Source: DASXRC01 sp036506495 (GTDB lineage: Bacteria > Actinomycetota > Actinomycetes > Mycobacteriales > Micromonosporaceae). From it: a stretch of 64,000 nucleotides of DNA. The notes below the pieces were generated by a model. That model saw only the letters and a list, made by a program, of their open reading frames with translations. It did not search any database and was not told the DNA's origin. The translations under genes and the position numbers were made by a program. Within the stretch, counting starts at the first letter, position 1. Every line of letters starts with the position of its first letter. This document shows positions 8,060 through 15,718 of this stretch, piece after piece. The stretch lies in contig DASXRQ010000115.1 in assembly GCA_036506495.1 (NCBI GenBank), forward strand, positions 110,695-174,694, given 5' to 3'.

Positions 8060-9604
8060 CTAAGCCTCCCCGGGGAACGTCACGTCACCGCGCGGTAGCC
8101 GCACCTCTGCGACCGTACCCCCGCCGTCCCTGGGACGTAAGGACACCCACCCGTTTTGCCGTTCGACAATCCGGCGAACGAGGTACAGACCGAGCCCCGC
8201 TCCGGCATAGCGCCGGCGGTCGCCAGACTCGCCCTGCCAGAAGCGGTCGAATGCCCGCTCGACATGCTCGGGCCGGACGCCGATGCCCCGGTCGGAAACC
8301 CGGAAGTAGACGCTGCGCTCGTCGGCGCCCGCCGTCAGCTCGATCGAGCTGCCCGGCGGTGAGTACTTCTCCGCGTTGGTGGCCAGTTCGGTAAGAACGG
8401 TGGGGAGGCTCGCGCGGTCGCCCAGGGCCTTCGGCACGCCGGCGGGTAACCCGATCGCGAGCCGGTGGCGCAGGCTCGCGGGCAGCGTCATCGTCGCCGC
8501 GTTCAGGGCGTCGACGAGATCGAACGGTACGGGTGACGAGCCGCCCACCGGCCCCGGACCCACGTCGCTGGCGGACGCGAGCAGGCGGTCGACCAGGCGG
8601 GCCAGCTCGCCGGAGCGCTGCGCGATGACGCGAACGGCCTCCTGACGGGCCGCGTCGTCCAGCGACTCCCAATGGTTGCTGAGGGTGTCCGCGTACCCCT
8701 TGACGACCGTGACCGGCGTGCGGAGCTCGTGGCTCGTCACCGCGACGAACAGGTCGCGGTCGTGCTCGCGGCGGAGCTGTTCGGTGGCGTCCCGGAAGGT
8801 AACCACGCGGGAGGCGAGCATGCCCGGCAGGACGCCGCTAGTTATCTTCAGCCAGCGCCCGTTGGACAGCTGATGATCGAGCACTTGACCGGATTGCGGC
8901 GTCGGGAACGGCAGGACACGCCCGATTACCCCATCGGCCGGCAGCCCGGTGACCTGCTCCGCCGCCGGGTTCCACAGACGCACCGCGCCGTCGCAGTCCA
9001 CGATGGCCAGTCCGTCGGCCAGCGCGGCCACCACCGGCCCGTCCCCGTGCACCGGCAGGCCGGCCTGGTCGCCGTACATGTGCGCGACGCCGGACGCAAT
9101 GTACTCCACAAGGGCTCGGTGCTCGGGACTCGCCACCCCGTCCGCGTCGGGGTAGTACGACTGCAGGCTGCCGATGAGCAGCCCGCCCGTCTCGACGCGG
9201 GCACCGAGCATGCGGCGCAGCCCACGTCCCAGTAGATGGTCGGCGAGCTCGGTGGCCAGCGCGTCGACCGGCACCTCCTGCACGGCAGGCCCGGCGAGCA
9301 GCTTGGCGGTGGCCGGATCCGCCGTGTCGACCGGCCGGCCGAGCGCCCAGCCGGACGCACCCGAGGCGGCGATGATCCGGCCGCCGCCCGGTCCGTACTC
9401 GGCGAACGACATGCCGGCGGCACCGAGCGCCTGCTGGACCACCTCGAGCAGGCGGTGCAGCGCGGGTAGGCCGGAGTTGCCCGTGTTGATCATCTTGATC
9501 ACCGCGGTGTGGCCGGCGATCAGGCTGGCGTAGTCGGGGTGCTCGACGGGCGCGCTGGCTAACGCGCCGGTGGCGGCGGACGGTGACGACCCATGGTCGG
9601 ACAT
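8060..9604 (-). CDS. GAF/PAS-domain sensor histidine kinase
   Basis: This 514-residue cytoplasmic kinase has no transmembrane segments. It has a GAF-like region (about 30-180), a PAS domain (about 185-280; LAIVDCDGAVRLWNPAAEQVTG), a HisKA helix with the phospho-acceptor His near residue 292 in TSHELRTPVTVVKGYADTL, and a HATPase domain (LTELATNAEKYSPPG, DRGIGV, GAGLGLYLV). ATG at 9604 is chosen because the longer frame runs antiparallel through the neighbouring phosphodiesterase coding sequence. No cognate response regulator is adjacent, so it is an orphan kinase. The short gap to the RsbW-like gene suggests cotranscription. Confidence 0.88.
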   Translation of the reverse strand: MSDHGSSPSAATGALASAPVEHPDYASLIAGHTAVIKMINTGNSGLPALHRLLEVVQQALGAAGMSFAEYGPGGGRIIAASGASGWALGRPVDTADPATAKLLAGPAVQEVPVDALATELADHLLGRGLRRMLGARVETGGLLIGSLQSYYPDADGVASPEHRALVEYIASGVAHMYGDQAGLPVHGDGPVVAALADGLAIVDCDGAVRLWNPAAEQVTGLPADGVIGRVLPFPTPQSGQVLDHQLSNGRWLKITSGVLPGMLASRVVTFRDATEQLRREHDRDLFVAVTSHELRTPVTVVKGYADTLSNHWESLDDAARQEAVRVIAQRSGELARLVDRLLASASDVGPGPVGGSSPVPFDLVDALNAATMTLPASLRHRLAIGLPAGVPKALGDRASLPTVLTELATNAEKYSPPGSSIELTAGADERSVYFRVSDRGIGVRPEHVERAFDRFWQGESGDRRRYAGAGLGLYLVRRIVERQNGWVSLRPRDGGGTVAEVRLPRGDVTFPGEA

Positions 9605-9644
9605 TTCCGAGTCTGCTCCAATCGGGTCCGTGGCGGCAGCCCCG

Positions 9645-10400
9645 CTACCGGCCGAGCCGGTCGAGGACGTGGCGGGGCCGGTCGGTGATGATGCCGTCCA
9701 CGCCGTACCGCAGAACCAGTTCGACATCGGACGGCTCGTTGACGGTCCAGACGTACACCTCATTGCCCGCCGCACGCAACGCCGGGATGAGTCCGGGCCG
9801 CGTCCGTACCAGTCCGATCCCCGGCCCGGCGATGCGGCTGCCGAACGGCAGCCTCCCGGGCCGCAGGCCGGGCGGTAGAGCCTCCAGGAGCTGTACCGTC
9901 GGCAGCGCCGGTGCCAACTCACGGATTCGGCGGAGCGCGAGCGGCGAGAACGACATCACCGTGACGGAGACGTCGTCGTCGGTCAGCATGCGGTGCGCGG
10001 CCAGCAGGTCGACGACGCGGCGCTCCACGTCCGCGCCGTGTCGGCTCGGGTGCTTGGTCTCGATGAGCAGGCGGACCGGCCGACCTGCCTCGCGTACCGC
10101 CCCGAGCAGCCGGTCGAGGGTGAGCACCGGCTCGGGAGTTCCCGTCGCGCGGTGCCAGGACCCGAAGTCCAGCTCGCCGAGCTCGGCCAGAGTGCGCGCA
10201 CTGACCAGGCCACGGCCGTTGCTGGTTCGCTCCAGCCGGCGGTCGTGCACGCACACGAGGTGACCGTCGCGGGTCAGGCGTACGTCGCACTCCAGCCCGT
10301 CGGCGCCCTCGTCCAGCGCCCGCAGGTACGCGCCGAGTGTGTGTTCGGGCAGCGCGGCTGAGGAGCCGCGGTGGGCGAAGACCAGCGGGTTGTCCGACAC
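9645..10400 (-). CDS. Glycerophosphodiester phosphodiesterase
   Basis: This 251-residue GDPD TIM-barrel enzyme hydrolyses glycerophosphodiesters to glycerol-3-phosphate and an alcohol. Visible motifs are FAHRGSSAALPEHTL (catalytic HRG and E), ECDVRLTRDGHLVCVHD (metal ligands and second catalytic His), LIETKHP, and the C-terminal VWTVNEPSDVEL followed by GVDGIITDRP. No signal peptide is seen, so a cytoplasmic enzyme is likely. GTG 10400 directly precedes SDNPLVFAHRG. The rhodanese stop lies 5 nt upstream, so the two are probably cotranscribed. Confidence 0.92.
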   Translation of the reverse strand: MSDNPLVFAHRGSSAALPEHTLGAYLRALDEGADGLECDVRLTRDGHLVCVHDRRLERTSNGRGLVSARTLAELGELDFGSWHRATGTPEPVLTLDRLLGAVREAGRPVRLLIETKHPSRHGADVERRVVDLLAAHRMLTDDDVSVTVMSFSPLALRRIRELAPALPTVQLLEALPPGLRPGRLPFGSRIAGPGIGLVRTRPGLIPALRAAGNEVYVWTVNEPSDVELVLRYGVDGIITDRPRHVLDRLGR

Positions 10401-10405
10401 GGTGG

Positions 10406-10741
10406 CTAGATGACGCGGGCCGGCAGGTTGTCCTCGCTGACCAGCGGCCGACCCGCCGCGGCCCAGTCCTGCATGCCGCCGAGCAGGTTGCGGACGTTGT
10501 CCCAGCCGTACTGCCGCAGGTACGCCACGACCTGGCCGCTGCGGGTTCCCGAGCGGCATACCACGACCACGTCGCCGTCCATCGGCACCTCCGCCAGCCG
10601 CATCGGGATCTCCATCATCGGCACGTGGTGGGCGCCGGGCGCATGGCCCGCCGTCCACTCGTCGTGTTCCCGCACGTCGAGCAGGTAGGCCTCCGCGCCG
10701 ACCTGCGCCTCCGTCACGCCGGGAACCTGATGTCCAAACAC
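10406..10741 (-). CDS. Rhodanese-like domain protein
   Basis: This single-domain sulfurtransferase-fold protein has about 111 residues. The active-site loop VVVVCRSGTRS contains the catalytic cysteine. YLLDVREHDEWTAGHAPGAHHVPM is the classical first half. Such proteins transfer sulfane sulfur to thiophilic acceptors, and the acceptor is unknown here. The start is uncertain: GTG 10741 gives the compact form, and TTG at 10750 is also in frame. It lies immediately downstream of a LytR-CpsA-Psr gene, with a gap of about 11 nt, and upstream of the phosphodiesterase. Confidence 0.88.
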   Translation of the reverse strand: MFGHQVPGVTEAQVGAEAYLLDVREHDEWTAGHAPGAHHVPMMEIPMRLAEVPMDGDVVVVCRSGTRSGQVVAYLRQYGWDNVRNLLGGMQDWAAAGRPLVSEDNLPARVI

Positions 10742-10752
10742 GGGTACCAAGA

Positions 10753-11847
10753 CTAGAGGCGGTTCACCCAGCGCGGATTGGCCGCCACCCAGGTGGCGAG
10801 GGAATCGTCGCGGAGTGCGGCGAACAGGTCCTTCGCGGCCGGCTGGGCGATGGCGTACGACACGCCTTCGATCATGTCCCCCTGCGCGGGTATCCGCACC
10901 CCGACCAAGTCCCCGGCGCGTAGGTTGCGCAGGGTGAGGATCAACCGGGCGACCGGTACGCCGTTTGTGTCCACGGTCAGCGAACTGCCGACCGCGCGGA
11001 TGAGCTGGTCCAGCCGGACCGGGTTGGTGAGCACCCCCCGATCCGTGGCCTGTTTCAGGATGGACCTGAGCAGCTGTTGTTGGTGGCGCTGGCGGTCGTA
11101 GTCGCCGTGGGGCAGGTCGTATCGCTGGCGGACGTAGTCGAGCGCCACCGCGCCGGTCATCCGGTGGCAACCGACCGTGAACAGGCGTCCGGTGTGGATC
11201 GACCGCACCTCATGATCCACGCATACCGTGACCCCACCGAGCAGGTCGATCACGCGCCGGAAGCCGGAGAACTCGATGATCGCCGCCCCGTCGAACCGTA
11301 CGCCGGTGAGGCCGGTCAGCGTCGCCGACAGCAGTTGGGGGCCGCCCTGCCCGTACTGGAACGCGGCGTTGATCTTGTCCTGGCCACCGGGGTACCCGGC
11401 CGCGGGGTAGGGCGGCAGGGTGACGAGGAGGTCGCGGGGGATCGAGATCAGGTACACCCGGTCGTGGGCCGCCGGGACGTGTGCGAGGACGATCGTGTCC
11501 GCCCGCTGGCCGGCGCTCGGGTTGGCGACGCGCAGGTCCGAGCCGATCACGAGAAAGTCGAGCGCGCCGGACAGGGGGCGACCCGCCTCGCGCGCCGACG
11601 CGTCCAGTAGCTCGGCGCGCCGCACCGCGTGTTCGTACCGCTCGGCCAGAACTCGCACCGCGATGACCCCGGCGACCGTGAGCACCGCCAGGACGAGGCC
11701 GGCGATCAGCGCCCAGCGTGCCCAGCGGGGTCTGGGCCGCTCCGCGGGTGCCTGTTCGGGCCCCTCCGGCGCCGCCGGACCGGCCCGGCTCGGCGGCGAC
11801 GTGGTGCCTCCCGGGCCGTGGGTGCGTGCGGATTTGCTCGCACCCAG
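10753..11847 (-). CDS. LytR-CpsA-Psr (LCP) family cell-wall ligase, first copy
   Basis: This LCP phosphotransferase is expected to attach lipid-linked glycopolymers to peptidoglycan outside the membrane. A short Pro/Arg cytoplasmic tail is followed by one transmembrane helix (ALIAGLVLAVLTVAGVIAV). The LCP domain follows, with VIGSD, RADTIVLAHV, YLISIPRDLLV, INAAF, LDYVRQRYDLP and GDYDRQRHQQQLL carrying the conserved Asp and Arg residues. The start is a problem: no ATG, GTG or TTG occurs in frame between the transmembrane helix and deep inside the upstream LCP gene. The boundary given is a CTG at 11847 and is provisional. Confidence 0.82.
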   Translation of the reverse strand: MGASKSARTHGPGGTTSPPSRAGPAAPEGPEQAPAERPRPRWARWALIAGLVLAVLTVAGVIAVRVLAERYEHAVRRAELLDASAREAGRPLSGALDFLVIGSDLRVANPSAGQRADTIVLAHVPAAHDRVYLISIPRDLLVTLPPYPAAGYPGGQDKINAAFQYGQGGPQLLSATLTGLTGVRFDGAAIIEFSGFRRVIDLLGGVTVCVDHEVRSIHTGRLFTVGCHRMTGAVALDYVRQRYDLPHGDYDRQRHQQQLLRSILKQATDRGVLTNPVRLDQLIRAVGSSLTVDTNGVPVARLILTLRNLRAGDLVGVRIPAQGDMIEGVSYAIAQPAAKDLFAALRDDSLATWVAANPRWVNRL

Positions 11848-11873
11848 CCTAGGTCCGAATTGTCCGCCTCGGG

Positions 11874-13082
11874 CTACTTCTCGTTGGCGAGGACGCTCGG
11901 ATTGGCGGCGATGAACTGCGCCAGCGTGTCCGATTTCACGGCGCGGAACATCGCCATGGTCGTGTCGGTCAGCCCCTCGCCGCCCTGCACCGAGGCGAAC
12001 GTGCCGTTGTTCGTACGCAGGAGGACCAGGTCGTTCGCCGCGACGCCCTTGAGGGTGAAGATGAAATCGTCGATCGGTACGCCGCCGGTGTCCAGGGTGA
12101 AGGCCTTGCCGGCCGCGTCCAGGATCTTGCGCAGCTTGAGCGGGTTCGTGACGACGCCGGTCGACATCGCCTTCTTGGCCATCGCCTTGATCAGCTGCTG
12201 CTGGTGCCGCTGGCGGTCGTAGTCGCTGTTCGGCAGCCCGTACCGCTGTCGGGAGTAGTCCAGGGCCTCCCAACCCTTCATCTCTCGGCAGCCGACCTCG
12301 TAGACCACGGGTTCCTTGTGGCCGCTCATCTTCTTCGCGTCGGCGACGTACGTCACCTTCCCGTCGACGTACAGATAGTGGACCGACTTGACCTCGTGGT
12401 CGACGCACATGTGGACGGTGCCCAACGCGTCGATGACGCCCTTGAAGCCGGCGAAGTCGATGATCCCCGCGCCGTCGAAGCTGATGCCGGTGACGCGCTT
12501 GATGGTCTGCGCCATGAGCTGCGCACCACCGGACCACCCGGCCCCGTTCTGCGCGCCGAAGTAGAACGCTGCGTTGATCTTGTCTCGGCCGCCGCCGTAG
12601 TGGCTCTTCTCGAACCGCGGGATGTCCACGATGGTGTCGCGTGGGATCGACAACAGGTACGCCTGGTCGTGGGTCGCGGGCACGTGGAGGATAATGATCG
12701 TGTCGGCTCGGGTGTTGTTCTTGTCCCAGCCGGTGCGTAGGTCCAGGCCCAGCAGCAGCAGGTCGATCGGGCCGTCGAGCGACGCGCCGCCCTCGGCATC
12801 GGTCTTGCCCGCGTCACCGAGCAGGTTGTCCTGAGTGATGCCGCTCGTCAGCTGGCCGATCAGCGCCTTGCTCCCGACGATCGCCCCGCCGCTGGCCATC
12901 ATCAGCAGCGCACCGAGGATCACGGTCAGGCGCGCCCAGAGCGGATCGGGACGCTTGCGCCTCCGACTCGTCCGCGTGCCGCCGTCGCGCCGGCTCCGGC
13001 CGCGCGCGCCCATCGGAGCGGGGCTGAAGGGTGGGTCGGTCGGATCCAGTGACGCCGGGCGTCGGCGGGTCTGGACCTGCAT
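11874..13082 (-). CDS. LytR-CpsA-Psr (LCP) family cell-wall ligase, second copy
   Basis: This 402-residue type II membrane protein has an Arg-rich cytoplasmic N-terminus (RRDGGTRTSRRRKRP), a single membrane helix (LTVILGALLMMASGGAIVG), then the extracellular LCP catalytic domain. Diagnostic segments are LLLGLDLRTG, RADTIIILHVPA, YLLSIPRDTIVDIP, DKINAAFYFG, LDYSRQRYGLP and SDYDRQRHQQQLI. The predicted role is transfer of an undecaprenyl-phosphate-linked polymer onto cell-wall muramic acid. The ATG at 13082 is clear. It shares about the same architecture as its two neighbours and most likely arose by tandem duplication followed by divergence. Confidence 0.92.
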   Translation of the reverse strand: MQVQTRRRPASLDPTDPPFSPAPMGARGRSRRDGGTRTSRRRKRPDPLWARLTVILGALLMMASGGAIVGSKALIGQLTSGITQDNLLGDAGKTDAEGGASLDGPIDLLLLGLDLRTGWDKNNTRADTIIILHVPATHDQAYLLSIPRDTIVDIPRFEKSHYGGGRDKINAAFYFGAQNGAGWSGGAQLMAQTIKRVTGISFDGAGIIDFAGFKGVIDALGTVHMCVDHEVKSVHYLYVDGKVTYVADAKKMSGHKEPVVYEVGCREMKGWEALDYSRQRYGLPNSDYDRQRHQQQLIKAMAKKAMSTGVVTNPLKLRKILDAAGKAFTLDTGGVPIDDFIFTLKGVAANDLVLLRTNNGTFASVQGGEGLTDTTMAMFRAVKSDTLAQFIAANPSVLANEK

Positions 13083-13231
13083 CCGGCACTCCTGATTGCA
13101 CGACGAGGGGGGTATGGCGCAGGGGGCGCGTGCTCACTGTACGGATCCTGTGTCGATCGTGCGAGTTCGAGATCCGACCGCCCGTGCGACCTTGTGACGA
13201 TTGCCGGACTTGTGCCTGAGTGATCGTCCGT

Positions 13232-14506
13232 TCAGCCGCCTGGCTTGGGGGACGGCTGGACGTTCGCCTTCACCCATTCCGCCATCTGGTCGCCGGACAT
13301 CGCCCGGTACATCGCCAGCGCCTTCTCGCGGTCGGAGACCACGACCGACTCGCCGTCGATCATCTGACTGCCGTTGTGTGGGCTCGTCAGGAACTGAAGA
13401 TTCTCGCCGCGCAGGCCATGGAACTGGATGGCCATGTCGACGAGCGAGAAGCCATTGTCCACAGTGACCGCATCCGTCACCGACCGGAGGAACGCGTTCA
13501 GCTTCGGGGGGTTGGCCAGCGTGCCGGTGCTGACGGCCTTGTTCATCAAGGCCTTCAGGAACTCCTGCTGGTGGCGGACCCGGGCGAAGTCGCCGTCCGG
13601 GAACTGCTTGCGCTGGCGGATGTAGTCCAGCGCCTCCGCGCCGTTGAGGTGGTGGGTGCCCTTCGTGAACGTCCGGTGCGGCTTGTGGATCGACGTGATC
13701 GTGCGCTCGATGTAGAGGTCCACACCGCCGAGCGCGTCGGTGACCTCCTTGAATCCGCCGAAGTCGATGGCCATCACGTGGTCTATGCGTACGTCCGTGA
13801 AGCACTCCACGGTGCGTACGGCCAGCGGGAGACCACCCCACGCGAACGCCGCGTTGATCTTCGCGCGCCGGTCACCGCAGGCCGCGCCGGCGCTCTCGGG
13901 CACGGGCACGTACAGGTCACGCGGGATCGAGACCAGGTACGCCTTGTCGTGGTTGGACGGAATGTGCATCAGAATGATCGTGTCCGCGCGCCAGGCGCTC
14001 GCCTTGTCGACCGGTGCGTCCGGGTCGCGTGAGTCGCTGCCGACCAGGAGGACGTTCAGCGCCCCGGCGACCGTCTTGGCCGGCCGGCCGCCGGTCAGCG
14101 CCCGGAACGGGTCGGTCCGGGCGATGCGCGAGTCGAGGCTGTGCACGTAGAGATACCCGCCACCGGCGAGCAGGACGGCCAGCACCAAGCCGGCCACCAG
14201 GGCGATCCGCCCCCATCGCGGCCGCGGACCGCGTCGGCCGGGCTCGTCGAGTCCCGGCAGCTCACCGTCGCCCGGCCCGCCCGGCCCGCCCGGCCCCCCG
14301 CGGCCGCCCGGCCCGCCCGGCCCCCCGCGGCCGCCCGGACCGTCACCCAGGAGGGTGGGTGTGGGCTGGCCGGCCGTGCCGTAGCTGCTCGGCGCGGGGG
14401 CGGGCACCCGTGCGCGCCCGGAGACGCGGCCCGCGGTGGACGCGCCCGCGTCGGGCACCGAGGCGCGGCCGGAGGCGGACCCGCGGTGAGGCGTGGTCGG
14501 TGACAT
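13232..14506 (-). CDS. LytR-CpsA-Psr (LCP) family cell-wall ligase, third copy
   Basis: This LCP protein of about 424 residues has the longest cytoplasmic tail of the three. The first 100 residues are low complexity and include a Gly-Pro repeat encoded by a tandem 27-bp duplication. One membrane helix follows (IALVAGLVLAVLLAGGGYLYV), then the LCP domain with LLVGSDSRDP, RADTIILMHIPS, YLVSIPRDLYVPVP, INAAFAWGG, LDYIRQRKQFP and GDFARVRHQQEFL. ATG 14506 (MSPTTPHRGS) is preferred over an in-frame GTG at 14533. A 149-nt gap separates it from the second copy, so it may have its own promoter. Confidence 0.9.
   Translation of the reverse strand: MSPTTPHRGSASGRASVPDAGASTAGRVSGRARVPAPAPSSYGTAGQPTPTLLGDGPGGRGGPGGPGGRGGPGGPGGPGDGELPGLDEPGRRGPRPRWGRIALVAGLVLAVLLAGGGYLYVHSLDSRIARTDPFRALTGGRPAKTVAGALNVLLVGSDSRDPDAPVDKASAWRADTIILMHIPSNHDKAYLVSIPRDLYVPVPESAGAACGDRRAKINAAFAWGGLPLAVRTVECFTDVRIDHVMAIDFGGFKEVTDALGGVDLYIERTITSIHKPHRTFTKGTHHLNGAEALDYIRQRKQFPDGDFARVRHQQEFLKALMNKAVSTGTLANPPKLNAFLRSVTDAVTVDNGFSLVDMAIQFHGLRGENLQFLTSPHNGSQMIDGESVVVSDREKALAMYRAMSGDQMAEWVKANVQPSPKPGG
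14280..14333. repeat. Perfect tandem 27-bp duplication in LCP coding sequence
   Basis: Two identical 27-bp units (14280-14306 and 14307-14333) lie inside the third LCP gene. They are in frame and encode a Gly-Pro-Arg pattern in the cytoplasmic tail. Being a multiple of three, unit number can vary without breaking the gene, so length polymorphism between strains is expected. Confidence 0.85.
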
Positions 14507-14603
14507 GGCACCAAGACTACGTTCCGGGCGCACCAGTAACCGGGTGTCGGCGCGGAGAGTCGCCCGAGATCCGCCCGATCGGGTGGGTTCGTCCCCCGGC
14601 TGG

Positions 14604-15575
14604 TCAGCGCCGGGCGAAGTACTCGATGGTGCGCCGCAGGCCCTCCTCGGGCCCGACCGTGGGCTCGAACCCCAGGCGGGTATGCGCGAGCGTGAGGTCC
14701 GGCCGGCGCAGCTCGGGATCGTCCGGCGGCCGCGGAACGTACGTGATCCGAGAGCCGCTGCCGGCGAGCGTGACGATCGTCTCGGCGAGCTCGCGCATGC
14801 TCATCTCGTGCTCGGTCCCGCAGTTGATCGGTCCTGTCTCGGTGGAATCGAGCAGCAACAGGATGCCGCGCACGAGGTCATCGACGTAGCAGATCGAGCG
14901 GGTCTGCTCGCCGGTGCCGGCCACCGTGAGCGGCTCGCCGCGCAGCGCCTGCCGGATGAACGTCGGTATCGCCCGACCGTCGTCATGCCGCATCCGCGGT
15001 CCGTACGTGTTGAAGATCCGGACGATGCCGACGTCGAGGCCGCGGCTGCGGTGGTATGCCATCGTGGCCGCCTCGGCGAACCGCTTGGCCTCGTCGTACA
15101 CGCTGCGTACCCCGACCGGGTTGACGTTGCCCCAGTACGACTCGGGCTGCGGATGCACCCGCGGGTCGCCGTACGCCTCCGATGTCGAGGCGAGGACGAA
15201 CCGGGCGCCGTCGGTGACCGCCCGCTCGAGCAGGTGCAGGGTGGCCGTCGAGCCCACTCGCAGAATCTCGATTGGCAGCTCGGTGAAGTCCGTCGGGCTC
15301 GCCGGCGAGGCCAGATGCATGATCGCGTCGAACCGCTCGGCAATGGCCGGATTGTCGGCCGGGAGGCCCTCCGAGACGTCCGCCTCGACGAGCGTGAAGT
15401 CGGGGTGCTCGGTCAGCTGCGCGAGGTTTTCCTTCGACCCGGTCACGAAGTTGTCGATCGCCACGACCGTGCAGCCGCGTCCGATCAACGCGTCGACCAG
15501 GTGTGACGGCACGAAGCCGGCCCCGCCAGTGACGAGGATCCGTTCGCCGCGTCCGTAACGCTGCGCAACCACCAT
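14604..15575 (-). CDS. NAD-dependent epimerase/dehydratase, UDP-glucuronate decarboxylase-like
   Basis: This 323-residue extended SDR enzyme is predicted to act on a nucleotide sugar. The segment GNVNPVGVRSVYDEAKRFAEA (split by the catalytic Tyr-x3-Lys) closely follows the UDP-xylose synthase pattern, and RIFNTYGPRMR and RSICYVDDLVRG are also family-typical. The NAD loop reads TGGAGFVPSHL; the third glycine usually found there is replaced by proline, which is odd. The ATG is at 15575. It lies downstream of the symporter genes and upstream of the LCP genes, so it may supply a sugar for the polymers attached by LCP enzymes, though that link is inference. Confidence 0.85.
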   Translation of the reverse strand: MVVAQRYGRGERILVTGGAGFVPSHLVDALIGRGCTVVAIDNFVTGSKENLAQLTEHPDFTLVEADVSEGLPADNPAIAERFDAIMHLASPASPTDFTELPIEILRVGSTATLHLLERAVTDGARFVLASTSEAYGDPRVHPQPESYWGNVNPVGVRSVYDEAKRFAEAATMAYHRSRGLDVGIVRIFNTYGPRMRHDDGRAIPTFIRQALRGEPLTVAGTGEQTRSICYVDDLVRGILLLLDSTETGPINCGTEHEMSMRELAETIVTLAGSGSRITYVPRPPDDPELRRPDLTLAHTRLGFEPTVGPEEGLRRTIEYFARR

Positions 15576-15646
15576 GGGTTCAGCCTATCGGCCCGCCCCG
15601 CGCCCGTCGGCCCGTCCCGCGCCCGCGCCGCACCCGTCCTGCACCT

Positions 15647-15708
15647 GTCGATCTAGGGCGAATACTGGTGATCGGAGATCGACTGACCAGTATTTGCCCT
15701 AGATCGAC
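15647..15708. repeat. Intergenic inverted repeat with 23-bp arms
   Basis: Arms 15647-15669 and 15686-15708 are complementary over 23 bp with one mismatch (G in the left arm, A in the complement of the right), around a 16-nt loop that contains a further gatc-rich motif. It follows the stop codon of the symporter gene (15719, minus strand) by about 10 nt and lies before the epimerase start at 15575. It could end transcription of the symporter operon, but there is no T-tract. The length and near-perfect symmetry also fit a mobile palindromic element. Confidence 0.7.
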
Positions 15709-15718
15709 CACGTCGGCG

